Assembly: GCA_012270975.1 (NCBI GenBank)
Contig: JAAXHH010000136.1
Coordinates: 23,945 to 87,944, forward strand
DNA: 64,000 nucleotides
Source of the DNA: Candidatus Latescibacterota bacterium
GTDB taxonomy: Bacteria; JAAXHH01
Direction: 5' to 3'
Shown here: positions 1 through 9,393 of the stretch, piece after piece
How the letters are laid out: each line of letters starts with the position of its first letter
Position numbering within the stretch: the stretch's first letter is position 1
Made by a program: the position numbers and the translations under genes
Notes under the pieces: model-generated
The model's database searches: none
Told to the model about the DNA's origin: nothing
The model's input: the letters and a program-made list of their open reading frames with translations, nothing else

Positions 1-1
1 C

Positions 2-1720
2 ATCAGCTACTACGACTACTACCAGCCGGAAGCGTATATGCCGGTGACGGACACCTATATCGAGAAGGATTCGTCCGTCAACGAGGATTTGGACAAGCTT
101 CGTCTGCGGGCGACGAGCGCGCTGCTGGAACGGCGGGACGTGGTGATCGTCGCTTCCGTATCCTCTATCTACAGCCTGGGGTCCCCCGACGAATGGAAAG
201 AGTTCATCCTCCTGGTGGAAAAGGGGGAGGCGTACGAGCGGGACATGATCATGCGGAAGCTGATCGACATGCACTACAACCGGAACGACTACGATTTCGC
301 GCGGGGCACGTTCCGTGTGCGGGGAGACACCCTCGACATCCTGCCGGCGGACCAGGAAAAGGGTCTCCGCATAGAGATGTTCGGCGACGAGGTCGACCGC
401 ATCACCGAGTTCGATCCCCTGACGGGCGAAGTCCTGGCCGAACGGGACCGCATCGCCATCTACCCGGCCCGCCACTTCGTCACCACGGCGCCGCGCCTGG
501 AGCAGGCCATGAAGGCCATCGAGGAAGAGCTGGACGAACGGCTTCGGGTGTTGTACGACGAAAACAAGCTGCTCGAGGCGCAACGGTTGGAACAGCGCAC
601 CCGCTTCGACCTGGAGATGATGCGGGAGATCGGGTTCTGTGCCGGTATCGAGAACTACTCCATGCACCTTTCGGGCCGGTCCCCGGGCGAGCGTCCCTTC
701 TGCCTCTTCGACTTCTTCCCAAGCGATTTCCTCCTGGTCATCGACGAGTCCCATGTCTCCCTGCCCCAGCTCAGGGCCATGTACAACGGCGACCGTTCGC
801 GGAAGACCACCCTGGTCGAGCACGGTTTTCGCCTGCCGTCGGCGCTGGACAATCGTCCGCTGACCTTCGAGGAATACGAATCCATGGTCAACCAGGTGAT
901 CTACGTGTCGGCGACGCCGGCTGATTACGAGTTGAGCCAGTGCCAGGGCGTGGTGGTCGAGCAGATCATCCGGCCTACCGGGCTGATGGATCCGGAGATC
1001 AGCGTGCAGCCCGTGGAAAACCAGATGGACGATCTGCTGGTACGCATCCGCGAGCGCGCGGAACGGCAGGAGCGGGTGCTGGTGACAACGCTGACCAAGC
1101 GGATGGCCGAGGACCTGACCGACTATCTCCGCCAGCTCAACGTCCGGGTGCGCTATCTCCATTCCACCATCGATTCCATCGAGCGTGTCGAGATCTTGCG
1201 CGACCTGCGCCTCGGCAAATTCGACGTCCTTGTGGGTATCAACCTCCTTCGCGAGGGACTCGACCTGCCCGAGGTCTCCCTGGTCGCCATACTGGACGCG
1301 GACAAGGAGGGGTTCCTGCGGTCGGAACGCTCGCTGATCCAGACGGCGGGACGGGCGGCGCGGAACGTGCGCGGCGAGGTGATCTTCTACGCCGACAACA
1401 TCACGGACTCCATGCGGAGGGCCATGGAAGAGACCAACCGCCGCCGGACGCTGCAGCAGGAGTTCAACGAACTGAACGGGATCGAGCCCGAGACCGTGTA
1501 CAAGTCCATCGAGGAGATCATCAAGACCACGGCCGTGGCCGACGTGAAATCGGTGGATGACGACATGCCGATCCTCAATACCATCGCCAAGATGGACCAG
1601 AGCACCGTCGTGGAAGAACTCAAGCACGCCATGTACGAGGCCGCCGCCAACCTGGAGTTCGAGAAGGCGGCCAGGCTGCGCGACGAAATCAACCGGCTGG
1701 AGTCCCAACCCGTGAAATGA
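2..1720 (+). CDS. uvrB: UvrABC excinuclease subunit B, 5'-truncated by window edge
   Basis: This is the DNA-damage helicase-like subunit of nucleotide excision repair, loaded by UvrA and partnering UvrC. The open frame enters from the left edge; the first visible residues are the beta-hairpin signature [11 protein letters not shown], which sits near residue 92 in the E. coli protein. About 90 N-terminal residues including Walker A are therefore outside the window. Visible helicase motifs include [40 protein letters not shown] and [13 protein letters not shown] domain ([13 protein letters not shown] to [11 protein letters not shown]) ends the protein and would contact UvrC. The 572 visible residues fit a normal full length of about 665. 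The first in-frame ATG at 38 is internal and not a start. Confidence 0.97.
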   Translation: MSYYDYYQPEAYMPVTDTYIEKDSSVNEDLDKLRLRATSALLERRDVVIVASVSSIYSLGSPDEWKEFILLVEKGEAYERDMIMRKLIDMHYNRNDYDFARGTFRVRGDTLDILPADQEKGLRIEMFGDEVDRITEFDPLTGEVLAERDRIAIYPARHFVTTAPRLEQAMKAIEEELDERLRVLYDENKLLEAQRLEQRTRFDLEMMREIGFCAGIENYSMHLSGRSPGERPFCLFDFFPSDFLLVIDESHVSLPQLRAMYNGDRSRKTTLVEHGFRLPSALDNRPLTFEEYESMVNQVIYVSATPADYELSQCQGVVVEQIIRPTGLMDPEISVQPVENQMDDLLVRIRERAERQERVLVTTLTKRMAEDLTDYLRQLNVRVRYLHSTIDSIERVEILRDLRLGKFDVLVGINLLREGLDLPEVSLVAILDADKEGFLRSERSLIQTAGRAARNVRGEVIFYADNITDSMRRAMEETNRRRTLQQEFNELNGIEPETVYKSIEEIIKTTAVADVKSVDDDMPILNTIAKMDQSTVVEELKHAMYEAAANLEFEKAARLRDEINRLESQPVK

Positions 1721-1786
1721 GACGGGTCATGCCCCGCCCGCCCGGATCACTCCCGTCCAGGCCGGCCGCGACCCGTCCGCCTGCCC

Positions 1787-2509
1787 ATGCTCCTACCTCT
1801 CCAGGCTGAAAGCCCGAGTTTCGCACGGCCCGTCATTACCTACGCCCTGCTCGCAGTCAACGTGGCCGTCTTCCTCTTCCAGTGGGTACTGGGTCCGGTG
1901 GGCGAGCAGATATTCATCTTCAAGACGGCGGCCGTTCCCTACGAACTGACCCGCTTCGTAGACCGGGACGAGATACCCATCCCGGGCACTTCCCTGCTCT
2001 ATCCGGATGCCCTCGTGCCCTTCCCCCTGACCCTGTTCACGGCCATGTTCGTCCACGGGGGCTTCATGCACCTCGCCGGCAACATGCTGTACCTGTGGAT
2101 CTTCGGCAACAGCGTGGAAAGCGCCATGGGGGCGGGCCGCTACCTGCTCTTCTACCTCCTGACCGGCCTGTGCGCCACCCTGGTGCACGTGATATCCGAG
2201 CCCGATTCCGCCATCCCGATGATCGGCGCCAGCGGGGCGATCGCGGGCATCCTGGGCGCCTACTTCATCCTGTATCCCCGGGCCTACATCAAGACCTTCA
2301 TCCTGCTGTTCATCTTCATCCAGATCATTCACGTCCCCGCGATCATCGTACTCGGGATCTGGTTCCTGCGGCAGATCCTGGGCATCGGCAGCGACGGCGT
2401 GGCCTGGTACGCCCACATCGGGGGATTCCTCGTCGGAATGGTCCTCGTGCGGCGCTTCCTGCAGCGACGGCCCCGGACGATCCACATCAATCCGGGGGGC
2501 GAATGGTGA
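1787..2509 (+). CDS. Rhomboid family intramembrane serine protease
   Basis: A 240-residue polytopic membrane protein of the rhomboid family, which cleaves transmembrane helices within the bilayer. The catalytic pieces are visible: HLAGNMLYLW (the HxxxN oxyanion motif), GASGAIAG with the nucleophile serine, and the histidine of AHIGGFLVGM in the last helix. About six hydrophobic segments can be traced. The substrate cannot be read from the sequence. Its stop overlaps the ATG of the yqeC-like gene, so the two are probably translationally coupled. It lies 66 bases after uvrB in the same direction. Confidence 0.92.
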   Translation: MLLPLQAESPSFARPVITYALLAVNVAVFLFQWVLGPVGEQIFIFKTAAVPYELTRFVDRDEIPIPGTSLLYPDALVPFPLTLFTAMFVHGGFMHLAGNMLYLWIFGNSVESAMGAGRYLLFYLLTGLCATLVHVISEPDSAIPMIGASGAIAGILGAYFILYPRAYIKTFILLFIFIQIIHVPAIIVLGIWFLRQILGIGSDGVAWYAHIGGFLVGMVLVRRFLQRRPRTIHINPGGEW

Positions 2510-3285
2510 GCGGACCGGCGGCGGAGACGCCATTTCTCGACACGCTCGGGATCTGCCGGGGAGACGCCGTGGCCATCGTCGGCAGCGGCGGCAAGGCCAC
2601 GCTGATGTACCGTCTGGCCGGCGAGGCCGTGGATCGGGGCTACGCCGTCATTACGACGTCCACCACGCATCTGCATCCGCCGACGTCGAAGCAGACACGC
2701 GCGTTCTACGTGACCGGCGAGACACCGGACTGGCCGGCGATTGTTCCCGGTGAACTGAAAACGCGCCGTCACGTGACTGTCCTGGGCGCCCGGCCCCGGC
2801 CCGACAAGCTCAAGGGACTGGGCGCGGAGGAGTTGGAGAAATTACGGGAGGTCTGCGCGCCCGACCTTTTGCTCATGAAGGCAGACGGCGCTCGCGCCCG
2901 GCTGTTCAAGGCGCCCGGAGACCACGAGCCCGTGGTGCCGGAAAGGACGACACGGGGCGTGGTCGTCGCCAGCCTGAAGTCCGTCGGCATCCCGCTGGAC
3001 GAACGGCAGGTGCACCGGCCGGAACGCGTGGGCAGTTTGACTGGTTTGGCAGGGGACGAGCCGGTAACGCCCGAGGTCATCGCCGGGGTCGTCAGTCATC
3101 CTGATGCGTACAGGCGGGCGTTCCCGGAATCCGTACCCCTTTCCCTGTACCTATCCTGCGCCGATGACAGGGAAAGCCTGGACGTGGCCCACCGTATTGT
3201 CGAGGCCGTACCCGGCTCGGTTTTCGAGGGCATCTATGGCGGGGATATACAGCGGTCGGAGGCGGTAGTTACCCGGCTCGCCTGA
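2503..3285 (+). CDS. yqeC: YqeC-like putative selenium-dependent hydroxylase accessory protein
   Basis: A 260-residue protein matching the YqeC family, found with selenium-dependent molybdenum hydroxylases and thought to help cofactor maturation. Family signatures seen are the N-terminal nucleotide-binding-like VAIVGSGGKATLMYRLAG, the TTSTTHLHPP strand, and MKADGARARLFKAPGDHEP in the middle. The start is the ATG at 2503, seven bases before the rhomboid stop; the frame is open further upstream but that part overlaps rhomboid coding sequence. No selD, selA or molybdenum hydroxylase is present in this window, so the partner enzyme must be elsewhere or the role differs. Confidence 0.8.
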   Translation: MVSGPAAETPFLDTLGICRGDAVAIVGSGGKATLMYRLAGEAVDRGYAVITTSTTHLHPPTSKQTRAFYVTGETPDWPAIVPGELKTRRHVTVLGARPRPDKLKGLGAEELEKLREVCAPDLLLMKADGARARLFKAPGDHEPVVPERTTRGVVVASLKSVGIPLDERQVHRPERVGSLTGLAGDEPVTPEVIAGVVSHPDAYRRAFPESVPLSLYLSCADDRESLDVAHRIVEAVPGSVFEGIYGGDIQRSEAVVTRLA

Positions 3286-3356
3286 GTCGGCTCACGAGAC
3301 ACAGGGCAGCCTGCCTAATGTGGTCCCTCGCGTCCCGGCACTTCACTAAATCCGCG

Positions 3357-3385
3357 TTGACACTCGACGCGCTCCGTGGTAATAT
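3357..3385 (+). promoter_or_regulatory. Sigma-70 promoter of the ABC importer operon
   Basis: A perfect -35 TTGACA (3357-3362), a 17-base spacer and -10 TAATAT (3380-3385). It lies about 60 bases before the start codon at 3445, in the gap after yqeC, and would begin an mRNA carrying the substrate-binding protein, ATPase and permease. Confidence 0.75.
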
Positions 3386-3444
3386 CTACCCACGCCGCGG
3401 ATGAAGCGTTTTGAACTCTATTCGCGTTTCAGAAGGATCGTTTT

Positions 3445-4476
3445 ATGGCTCGATTACCCCTTTTAGTAGTCGTACTTTGTACGGCCGTCCTCGCATGGGG
3501 CTGCGCCGGAGGCGATCCGGACAAGCGCGTCGTGACGGTCTATTCGCCCCACGGCAAGCCGATCCTACCCGAGTTCGAGAAGCTTTTCGAGGCCGCGCAT
3601 CCCGATGTTGACGTCCGCTGGCTCGACATGGGCTCGCAGGACGTGCTAGACCGGGTGCGCTCCGAACGGGCCAACCCCCAGGGAGACGTCTGGTGGGGCG
3701 CGCCGGCGACCAACTTCATCCAGGCCGCCGACGAAGGCCTGCTGAGTCCCTACCGGCCGACCTGGGCGGATGCCCTGCTTCCCGAGTTCAGGGACGAGAC
3801 GGACCACTGGTACGGCACGGCACAGTTGATTCCGGTCATCGCCTTCAACAATCTCGAATTGACGAAGGAGACGGCGCCCGGAGACTGGGACGAACTCCTC
3901 GATCCCCGGTGGCGGGACCTGATCGTGATCCGGTACCCGCTCGCGTCCGGCACGATGCGGACGGTCTACTCGGGGATGATCTGGCGCACGTACCGGGATA
4001 CCCGGATCCCCGACGCGGGGTACGAGTGGCTCACGCGGCTCGATGCCAACACGAAGGACTACGCCGCCGATCCGAACATGATGTTCCAGAAGCTCGCCCG
4101 CAAGGAAGGACTGGTGTCCATCTGGCTGATGAGCGACATCATGCTGCAGGTGGACCGGTACGGCTATCCATTCGATTTCGTGGTGCCGAGGAGCGGCGCG
4201 CCCGTGTTGACCGACGGCATCGCGCTGATCGCCAACAGCAAGAACCCCGAGGACGCCCGGCTCTTCTACGAATTCGTCACCAACGTGGACAACACCGTCC
4301 TGCAGGCCACGGAGTACTACCGGATCCCGACCCGTGGCGATATTCCGAAGGACCGTATGCCCGCGTGGATGGCCGATCTTTCCGTCGCCCCCTTCGACAT
4401 CGACTGGAAAGTCTTCTCCGAACAGTCCAGAACCTGGATGAAGTACTGGGACGACAACATCAAGGACCGGAGTTAG
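3445..4476 (+). CDS. ABC transporter substrate-binding lipoprotein (iron(III)/polyamine type)
   Basis: A 343-residue extracellular solute-binding protein of the family that includes AfuA/FbpA. The N-terminus is a short hydrophobic signal followed by a lipobox-like AWGCAGG, so it is probably a lipoprotein of the periplasmic side. The binding-protein fold is suggested by VVTVYSPHGKPILPEFEKLF, GDVWWGAPATNF and VLTDGIALIANSKNPEDA. The start is set by an AGAAGGA ribosome site just upstream. It is followed by the ATPase and fused permease in the same direction. Ferric iron is the commonest ligand of such three-gene systems, but thiamine, phosphonate or polyamine binders look alike, so the substrate is open. 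Confidence 0.85.
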   Translation: MARLPLLVVVLCTAVLAWGCAGGDPDKRVVTVYSPHGKPILPEFEKLFEAAHPDVDVRWLDMGSQDVLDRVRSERANPQGDVWWGAPATNFIQAADEGLLSPYRPTWADALLPEFRDETDHWYGTAQLIPVIAFNNLELTKETAPGDWDELLDPRWRDLIVIRYPLASGTMRTVYSGMIWRTYRDTRIPDAGYEWLTRLDANTKDYAADPNMMFQKLARKEGLVSIWLMSDIMLQVDRYGYPFDFVVPRSGAPVLTDGIALIANSKNPEDARLFYEFVTNVDNTVLQATEYYRIPTRGDIPKDRMPAWMADLSVAPFDIDWKVFSEQSRTWMKYWDDNIKDRS

Positions 4477-4551
4477 TCCTTACCGCCTTCCGTCGCGGCC
4501 CGTGCTGATCTAAGCCTCATTCTGATCCACGCCCCATTCTGAACTCCGCCC

Positions 4552-5727
4552 ATGGCCCAGGTCACCCTCAATCGCCTCACCAAGCACTTCGATGACACCC
4601 CGGTCGTGAAGGGCATCAGCCTGACGGTGGCCGACGGAGAATTCTTCAGTCTCCTCGGTCCGAGCGGATGCGGCAAGACGACCATCCTCCGCATGATCGC
4701 CGGGTTCACCTTCCCCACCTCAGGCACCGTGCTCTTCGACGGCCAGGACGTCACCCACGTGCCCGCCAACCGGCGGAACACCGGGATGGTGTTTCAGAAC
4801 TACGCCTTATTCCCCCACATGACCGTGTATGAGAACGTGGCTTTCGGCCTGCGGACGCGGAAGGTGGCCGGACCGGAGATGACGGATCGCGTCGCCCGGG
4901 CCCTCGACCTGGTGGGACTGGCCGGACTGGAAGAGCGTCCCGTGCCCCAGTTGTCCGGCGGACAGCAGCAGCGGGTCGCCCTCGCCCGGGCCGTGATCAT
5001 CGAACCCGACCTGCTGCTGCTCGATGAACCGCTGTCCAACCTGGACGCCAAGCTGCGGGAAGAAACCCGGGACCAGATCCGGGAGCTGCAGACCAAGCTG
5101 GGCATCACGGCCATCTATGTCACCCACGACCAGGAGGAAGCGCTGGCCGTTTCCGACCGAATCGCGGTGATGGAGGAGGGCGAGTGCCGGCAGCTGGACC
5201 GGCCCGACGCGATCTACCGCCGGCCGGCCGACCGGTTCGTGGCCGCCTTCATGGGCAACATGAACCTCTGGGAAGGCGTGCTGGCGACGGACGGGGAGAG
5301 TACGGTGTTCCGGCACGCGAGCGGACTGACTGTCGCCTTGCCCTCATCGATCTCTCCACCCGCGCCGGCTGATGACGCCGTGCTGGTCGATGACGCTGAG
5401 CCGGCCGATGACGCTGAGCCGGCCGATGACGCCGAGCCGGCCGACGGCGCCGAACTGACAGATGACGCCGCGGCGACGGGCGGTTCCGTTTACCTGGCCC
5501 TGCATCCCCAGGCCGTGCGGTTGACCGAAGACGACTCGGAAGGCACGGTGGAAGGCGTCGTGACCACCCGGCGTTTCAAGGGCGCCACGGTCGAGTTCAC
5601 CGTCGATGCCGGAGGCGTCACCATCCAGGTCGTCGAAAATGCCGAAAGTCCCATGGCCGCGTGTCAACCCGGCGATACGGTACGCGTCCGCATCCCCGGC
5701 GAACAGGCGATCATCCTGAGGGATTGA
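4552..5727 (+). CDS. ABC transporter ATP-binding protein (FbpC/PotA type) with acidic repeat insert
   Basis: The 391-residue ATPase of the importer. Walker A GPSGCGKTT, signature LSGGQQQR and Walker B LLLLDEPLSNLD followed by the D-loop are all intact. The N-terminal 240 residues are a standard nucleotide-binding domain; the rest is a TOBE-like regulatory domain. Between TOBE segments (about residues 274-309) sits an Asp/Ala/Pro-rich stretch made of six-residue units such as DDAEPA, encoded by an 18-base tandem repeat. This insert is not part of the usual family architecture. The permease follows only eight bases after the stop, supporting one transcription unit. Confidence 0.93.
   Translation: MAQVTLNRLTKHFDDTPVVKGISLTVADGEFFSLLGPSGCGKTTILRMIAGFTFPTSGTVLFDGQDVTHVPANRRNTGMVFQNYALFPHMTVYENVAFGLRTRKVAGPEMTDRVARALDLVGLAGLEERPVPQLSGGQQQRVALARAVIIEPDLLLLDEPLSNLDAKLREETRDQIRELQTKLGITAIYVTHDQEEALAVSDRIAVMEEGECRQLDRPDAIYRRPADRFVAAFMGNMNLWEGVLATDGESTVFRHASGLTVALPSSISPPAPADDAVLVDDAEPADDAEPADDAEPADGAELTDDAAATGGSVYLALHPQAVRLTEDDSEGTVEGVVTTRRFKGATVEFTVDAGGVTIQVVENAESPMAACQPGDTVRVRIPGEQAIILRD
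5371..5478 (+). repeat. 18-bp in-frame tandem repeat inside the ABC ATPase gene
   Basis: Six 18-base units, consensus GATGACGCTGAGCCGGCC, run from 5371 to 5478. Units 2 and 3 are identical, unit 4 differs by one base and the outer units are degenerate. Being a multiple of three, the array encodes DDAEPA-like units and could change copy number without a frameshift. Confidence 0.85.
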
Positions 5728-5735
5728 ACCGGACC

Positions 5736-7430
5736 ATGAACCTGTACGCCGCCCTCCGGCAACCCCGCGTCCTCGTCTTCATCCCCCTGGGCTTCATCAT
5801 CCTGGGATACATCGTCTATCCCGCCGCGCTGGTCTTGTGGGAAAGCCTGTTCCGGGACGGGCAGTTCGGCTTCGGCAACTACGGGGAGTTCTTCGATCCG
5901 GACAACCCGTCCTACATGGAAGGCCTCTTCAACAGCGTCATGGTCTCCGTGGGGAGCGTGCTGCTTTCGGCCCTTATTGGCGTTCCCCTGGCCCTCATCT
6001 TCACCCATTACGAGTTTCCCGGCCGGTCCGTGTTTTCCGCGCTGGCCACGCTGCCCATTGTCCTCCCGCCCCTGGTCGGCGTGCTCGCTTTCCTGTTTCT
6101 CTACAGCGAAAGCGGTATGATCCCGCGTCTCATCCAAGCGGCCCTGGGACTGGAGCGGCCGCCCTTTTCGCTGAACGGGGTTTGGGCCGTGCTGCTCGTG
6201 CATGGCTACACCATGTACGTATTCTTCTACCTCTTCACCTCGGCGGCGCTCAGGGGCATCGATCCCGCGGTCATGGAGGCGGCCCGCAACCTGGGCGCGT
6301 CGTCCTGGTTCAGCTTCCGGACGGTCACCCTGCCCCTTCTGACGCCCGCCATGGTGGGGGCGACGCTCCTGGTCTTCATGACGTCCATGAACTCCTTCAG
6401 CGCGCCCTTCATCTTCGCGGGTGGGTTCCGCTTTCTCAGCCTCAACATCTACACATCCAAGCTGAACGGCGACATGGCCATGGCGGTCACGCAGACCGTG
6501 GTCCTCTCCGCCTTTTCCATCGCCTTTCTGTTCTGGATGCGCCGTTACGAGGGTCGGCGGCAGTACGCCATGAGCACCAAGGGCACGGCGAACGTCCGCC
6601 GCGAGATCCGGGGACGCTGGGCGCGGCTGCTCGCGGGCGCCGCCGGGATCGCCATGGTGATCGTGCTGCTGCTGCCCCACCTGACCATCCTCCTGCTGTC
6701 CTTCGTGCAGGACGGCACGTGGACGCACCAGATCCTGCCCCAGGTGTATACATCGGACAACTACGGCCGTCTCTTCCAGGATCCCACCTTCTGGGAGCCG
6801 ATCCGGAACAGTCTGAACATGGCGGTGCTCTCCACGGCGGCCGACGTGGCCATCGGCGTCACCGCGGCCTACCTGGTGGTCAAGGCCACGTTCCGGGGAC
6901 GCAAGATGCTCGACGCCCTCGTGATGGTGCCCTGGGCGCTGCCCGGCACGGTAGTGGCCATCAACCTGATCGTCGCCTTTAGCCAGGGCACGCCCTTCAG
7001 CTTCGGCCAGGTGCTGGTGGGTTCCTTCTGGCTGCTGCCCATCGCTTATTTCGTCCGCCATCTGCCCATCGTGTTCCGGGCGTCCTCGGCGGCCTTCAGG
7101 CAGCTGGACGACTCCCTCGAGGAGGCGGCCCGCAATCTGGGCGCGGGGTGGTTCTATGCCTTCCGCCGTGTCACCCTGCCCCTCATCGGTCCGGGCGTGC
7201 TCGCCGGGACGCTGCTGGCCTTCGTCACCGCCCTGGGCGAATTCGTGGCCTCCATCCTGCTGTACGTATACGACAACCGGCCCATCGCCATGGAGATCCT
7301 GTCCCACCTGCGCCAGTTCAACATCGGCAGCGCCGCGGCCTACGCCGTCCTGCTCCTGCTCCTCGTGTCCGTCGTGCTGCTGGGCTCCAACTACTTCTCC
7401 CGCGGTACGGCGCAGCGGAGCCTGTCGTAG
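5736..7430 (+). CDS. ABC transporter permease, fused double membrane domain (FbpB type)
   Basis: A 564-residue inner-membrane permease containing two homologous halves, as in FbpB/ThiP proteins. Each half carries an EAA loop that docks on the ATPase: EAARNLGASSWFSFRTVTLP near residue 185 and EAARNLGAGWFYAFRRVTLP near residue 463. About twelve hydrophobic segments are visible. The start ATG at 5736 lies just after the ATPase stop; the frame is open further upstream but only inside ATPase coding sequence. With the preceding two genes it forms a complete binding-protein-dependent importer; one permease gene suffices because both halves are fused. Confidence 0.92.
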   Translation: MNLYAALRQPRVLVFIPLGFIILGYIVYPAALVLWESLFRDGQFGFGNYGEFFDPDNPSYMEGLFNSVMVSVGSVLLSALIGVPLALIFTHYEFPGRSVFSALATLPIVLPPLVGVLAFLFLYSESGMIPRLIQAALGLERPPFSLNGVWAVLLVHGYTMYVFFYLFTSAALRGIDPAVMEAARNLGASSWFSFRTVTLPLLTPAMVGATLLVFMTSMNSFSAPFIFAGGFRFLSLNIYTSKLNGDMAMAVTQTVVLSAFSIAFLFWMRRYEGRRQYAMSTKGTANVRREIRGRWARLLAGAAGIAMVIVLLLPHLTILLLSFVQDGTWTHQILPQVYTSDNYGRLFQDPTFWEPIRNSLNMAVLSTAADVAIGVTAAYLVVKATFRGRKMLDALVMVPWALPGTVVAINLIVAFSQGTPFSFGQVLVGSFWLLPIAYFVRHLPIVFRASSAAFRQLDDSLEEAARNLGAGWFYAFRRVTLPLIGPGVLAGTLLAFVTALGEFVASILLYVYDNRPIAMEILSHLRQFNIGSAAAYAVLLLLLVSVVLLGSNYFSRGTAQRSLS

Positions 7431-7485
7431 ACCCCTGATGCGAACGTCTCCCTTAACCCAGACCAAGCGGAGCCCCTGGTAACCC

Positions 7486-8628
7486 GTGTTAAAGCGTTCC
7501 GACTATTTCCTCTTCATCTCCGCGTTCGTCATGGACTTCTGCACGGGCATGGTATCCTTTGCCGTGCCCCTGAGGGCCCTCGACATGGGCGCTTCCGTGG
7601 TGGAGCTGGGATTTATCGGCACCGCGGGCTCCCTCAGCTTCACCCTGGCCTGCACGTTCACCGGTAAACTGGCCGACCGCTTCGACCGGCGCCGGATCCT
7701 GGCCATTGCCTCCGGACTGACCGCGCTGGTCTTCGGCATGCTCTTTCTGGCGGTGAACTACTGGATGCTCCTCGCCGGCACGGCCCTCGGATGGGGCCTG
7801 CTGGCCCTCTTCTGGCCGTCGGTGCAGGCGATGCTGGCCGAGGGCCGCAGCCGGACACAACTTGTCAAGACCCTCGGCACGTTCAACATGTTCTGGACCC
7901 TGGGGTTCATGCTGGGCCCGTTGGCGGGGGGCTACCTGTACCTCGCGGGTCCCCAGGTTCCGTTCGCCACGGGCACCGCCGGCATGGTCCTGCTCACGCT
8001 GGCGATCCTCCTTCTGCGTTTCAAGCCCGTCACCATGCGGGAAGCGGATCCGGCAGAAGAGCCGCGGGAGCACGTGCGCGTGGACACGGCGCGTTTCCGC
8101 TGGATCGCCTGGACGGCCAATTTCACGGCATTCTTCATGATCGGCATGCTAAACAACCAGTTTCCCAAGCTCGCCGTCGAGCTCCTCATCCGTCCCGACA
8201 CGCTCGGCATTCTGCTGGCCATCCCCCGGCTCCTGCAGATGGCGGTCTTCCTCGTCGCGCGGTACACGACGTGGTGGCAGTTCCGGCTCAGGCCCCTCAT
8301 CATTCCCCAGATCGCCGCCGTGATCGGCATGGTCGTCGTCGCGACGCAGGATGCTACCGTGGTGCTGGCCTTCGCCTTTGGAACCGTGGGGTTGCTGGTC
8401 GGCGCCGCGTTTTCGGCCAGCCAGTTCTATTCCTTTTTTCAGGAAGAAAGAAAAGGGGAGAAGGGCGCGCGCAACGAGATGATCGTCGGCATGGGCATGG
8501 TATCGGGACCCCTCGTCGGCGGCCTGCTGGCGCAACTCATCGGACTGCGCATGCCCTACGTGCTGTGCTGCGTCGTGTTGATCGCGGGAATGATCGTCGA
8601 ATACCGGTGGTACCGGAAGCGAGGGTAG
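7486..8628 (+). CDS. MFS transporter
   Basis: A 380-residue major facilitator with about twelve hydrophobic helices. The conserved loop between helices 2 and 3 reads GKLADRFDRRRILAIASG, matching the MFS motif GxxxDRxGRR. A polar, charged central loop (residues about 185-205) separates the two six-helix halves. The start is GTG at 7486; no convincing ATG lies upstream. It sits 55 bases after the importer permease in the same direction and may be co-transcribed. Export of a small molecule is likely but the substrate cannot be predicted. Confidence 0.88.
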   Translation: MLKRSDYFLFISAFVMDFCTGMVSFAVPLRALDMGASVVELGFIGTAGSLSFTLACTFTGKLADRFDRRRILAIASGLTALVFGMLFLAVNYWMLLAGTALGWGLLALFWPSVQAMLAEGRSRTQLVKTLGTFNMFWTLGFMLGPLAGGYLYLAGPQVPFATGTAGMVLLTLAILLLRFKPVTMREADPAEEPREHVRVDTARFRWIAWTANFTAFFMIGMLNNQFPKLAVELLIRPDTLGILLAIPRLLQMAVFLVARYTTWWQFRLRPLIIPQIAAVIGMVVVATQDATVVLAFAFGTVGLLVGAAFSASQFYSFFQEERKGEKGARNEMIVGMGMVSGPLVGGLLAQLIGLRMPYVLCCVVLIAGMIVEYRWYRKRG

Positions 8629-8754
8629 GGACTGGGGATTGCTCGAACTCGGCAATCACGATCCCTTGAAAATAGTTGTCGAGATGTCTACGCTCTTATT
8701 CGACTAATGCGATAACAATCCGATTTACCGAAACCACCTGGTGCAGGTGACCTT

Positions 8755-9348
8755 GTGTCCTATTATCCCATTGATACCCACGCCACGGTTCGCGAATTCG
8801 AAGCCGCGGGCATTGAGACCAAGCAGGCGGAAGCCATCGTCAAAGCGATGGCGTGGAGCCGGAACGACCTGGTCACGAAGACAGATCTCGCAGAATTCGC
8901 GAAGAAGGAAGACCTGGCCGGGTTCGCAACGAAGGAAGACCTGGAGGAACTTAAAACCCGTCTGGATTCGCTAAGTGCGAAAATGGAGCGGTACGCCACG
9001 AAGGCTTATCTGGAAAAGTTCGCAACGAAAGAGGACTTTGAACGATTCGCCACGAAGGAGGACCTGGAGCGTTTCGCCACGAAGGAAGATCTGGAGGAAC
9101 TTAAGATCCGTGTGGATTCACTAAGTGCGAAGATGGAGCGGTACGCCACGAAGGAAGACCTGGAACGATACGCCACAAAGGAGGACTTTGAGCGATGCGC
9201 CACGAAGGAAGATCTGGTTGTTTTACGGGCCGAAATGGCCGCGATGAAATCGGACCTTGAAAAGCAGATCAGCAGCGCCGTCAACAAGATGCTGGTATGT
9301 ATGATCAGCATGTCCGCGCTGATCGTTGGTATGATGAAATACCTTTGA
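8755..9348 (+). CDS. DUF1640-like coiled-coil protein with C-terminal membrane anchor
   Basis: A 197-residue protein with three parts. Residues 1-35 (DTHATVREFEAAGIETKQAE) match the head of DUF1640/CCDC90-type proteins. Residues 40-157 are highly charged coiled coil built from nine-residue units of the type ATKEDLERF. Residues 177-195 are a hydrophobic C-terminal anchor. Within the coil a 50-residue block (57-106) is repeated almost exactly as 107-156. The start is GTG at 8755, because the family head begins right there. The function is unknown; the bacterial relatives are mostly uncharacterised. It resembles in layout the small paralogs at 61-62 kb, which have the anchor at the other end. 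Confidence 0.8.
   Translation: MSYYPIDTHATVREFEAAGIETKQAEAIVKAMAWSRNDLVTKTDLAEFAKKEDLAGFATKEDLEELKTRLDSLSAKMERYATKAYLEKFATKEDFERFATKEDLERFATKEDLEELKIRVDSLSAKMERYATKEDLERYATKEDFERCATKEDLVVLRAEMAAMKSDLEKQISSAVNKMLVCMISMSALIVGMMKYL
8923..9222 (+). repeat. Tandem 150-bp duplication inside the coiled-coil gene
   Basis: Bases 8923-9072 and 9073-9222 are two in-frame 150-base copies, clearly alike at the DNA level (for example ATTCGCTAAGTGCGAAAATG against ATTCACTAAGTGCGAAGATG). Each encodes 50 residues containing DSLSAKMERYATK. The high DNA similarity points to a recent duplication. Confidence 0.85.
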
Positions 9349-9393
9349 AGGCGACGAACAGCCAGGGGTTCGTTCGAATCGGAAAAGCGCTAT

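Noticed and set aside
5664..7466. 600-codon open frame antisense to the ABC permease
   Set aside because: Composition dominated by Gln, Gly, Arg, His and Glu without motif; a shadow of the permease gene.
8923..9222. Repeats considered as a CRISPR array
   Set aside because: The repeats are contiguous, in frame and code for coiled coil; there are no unique spacers.
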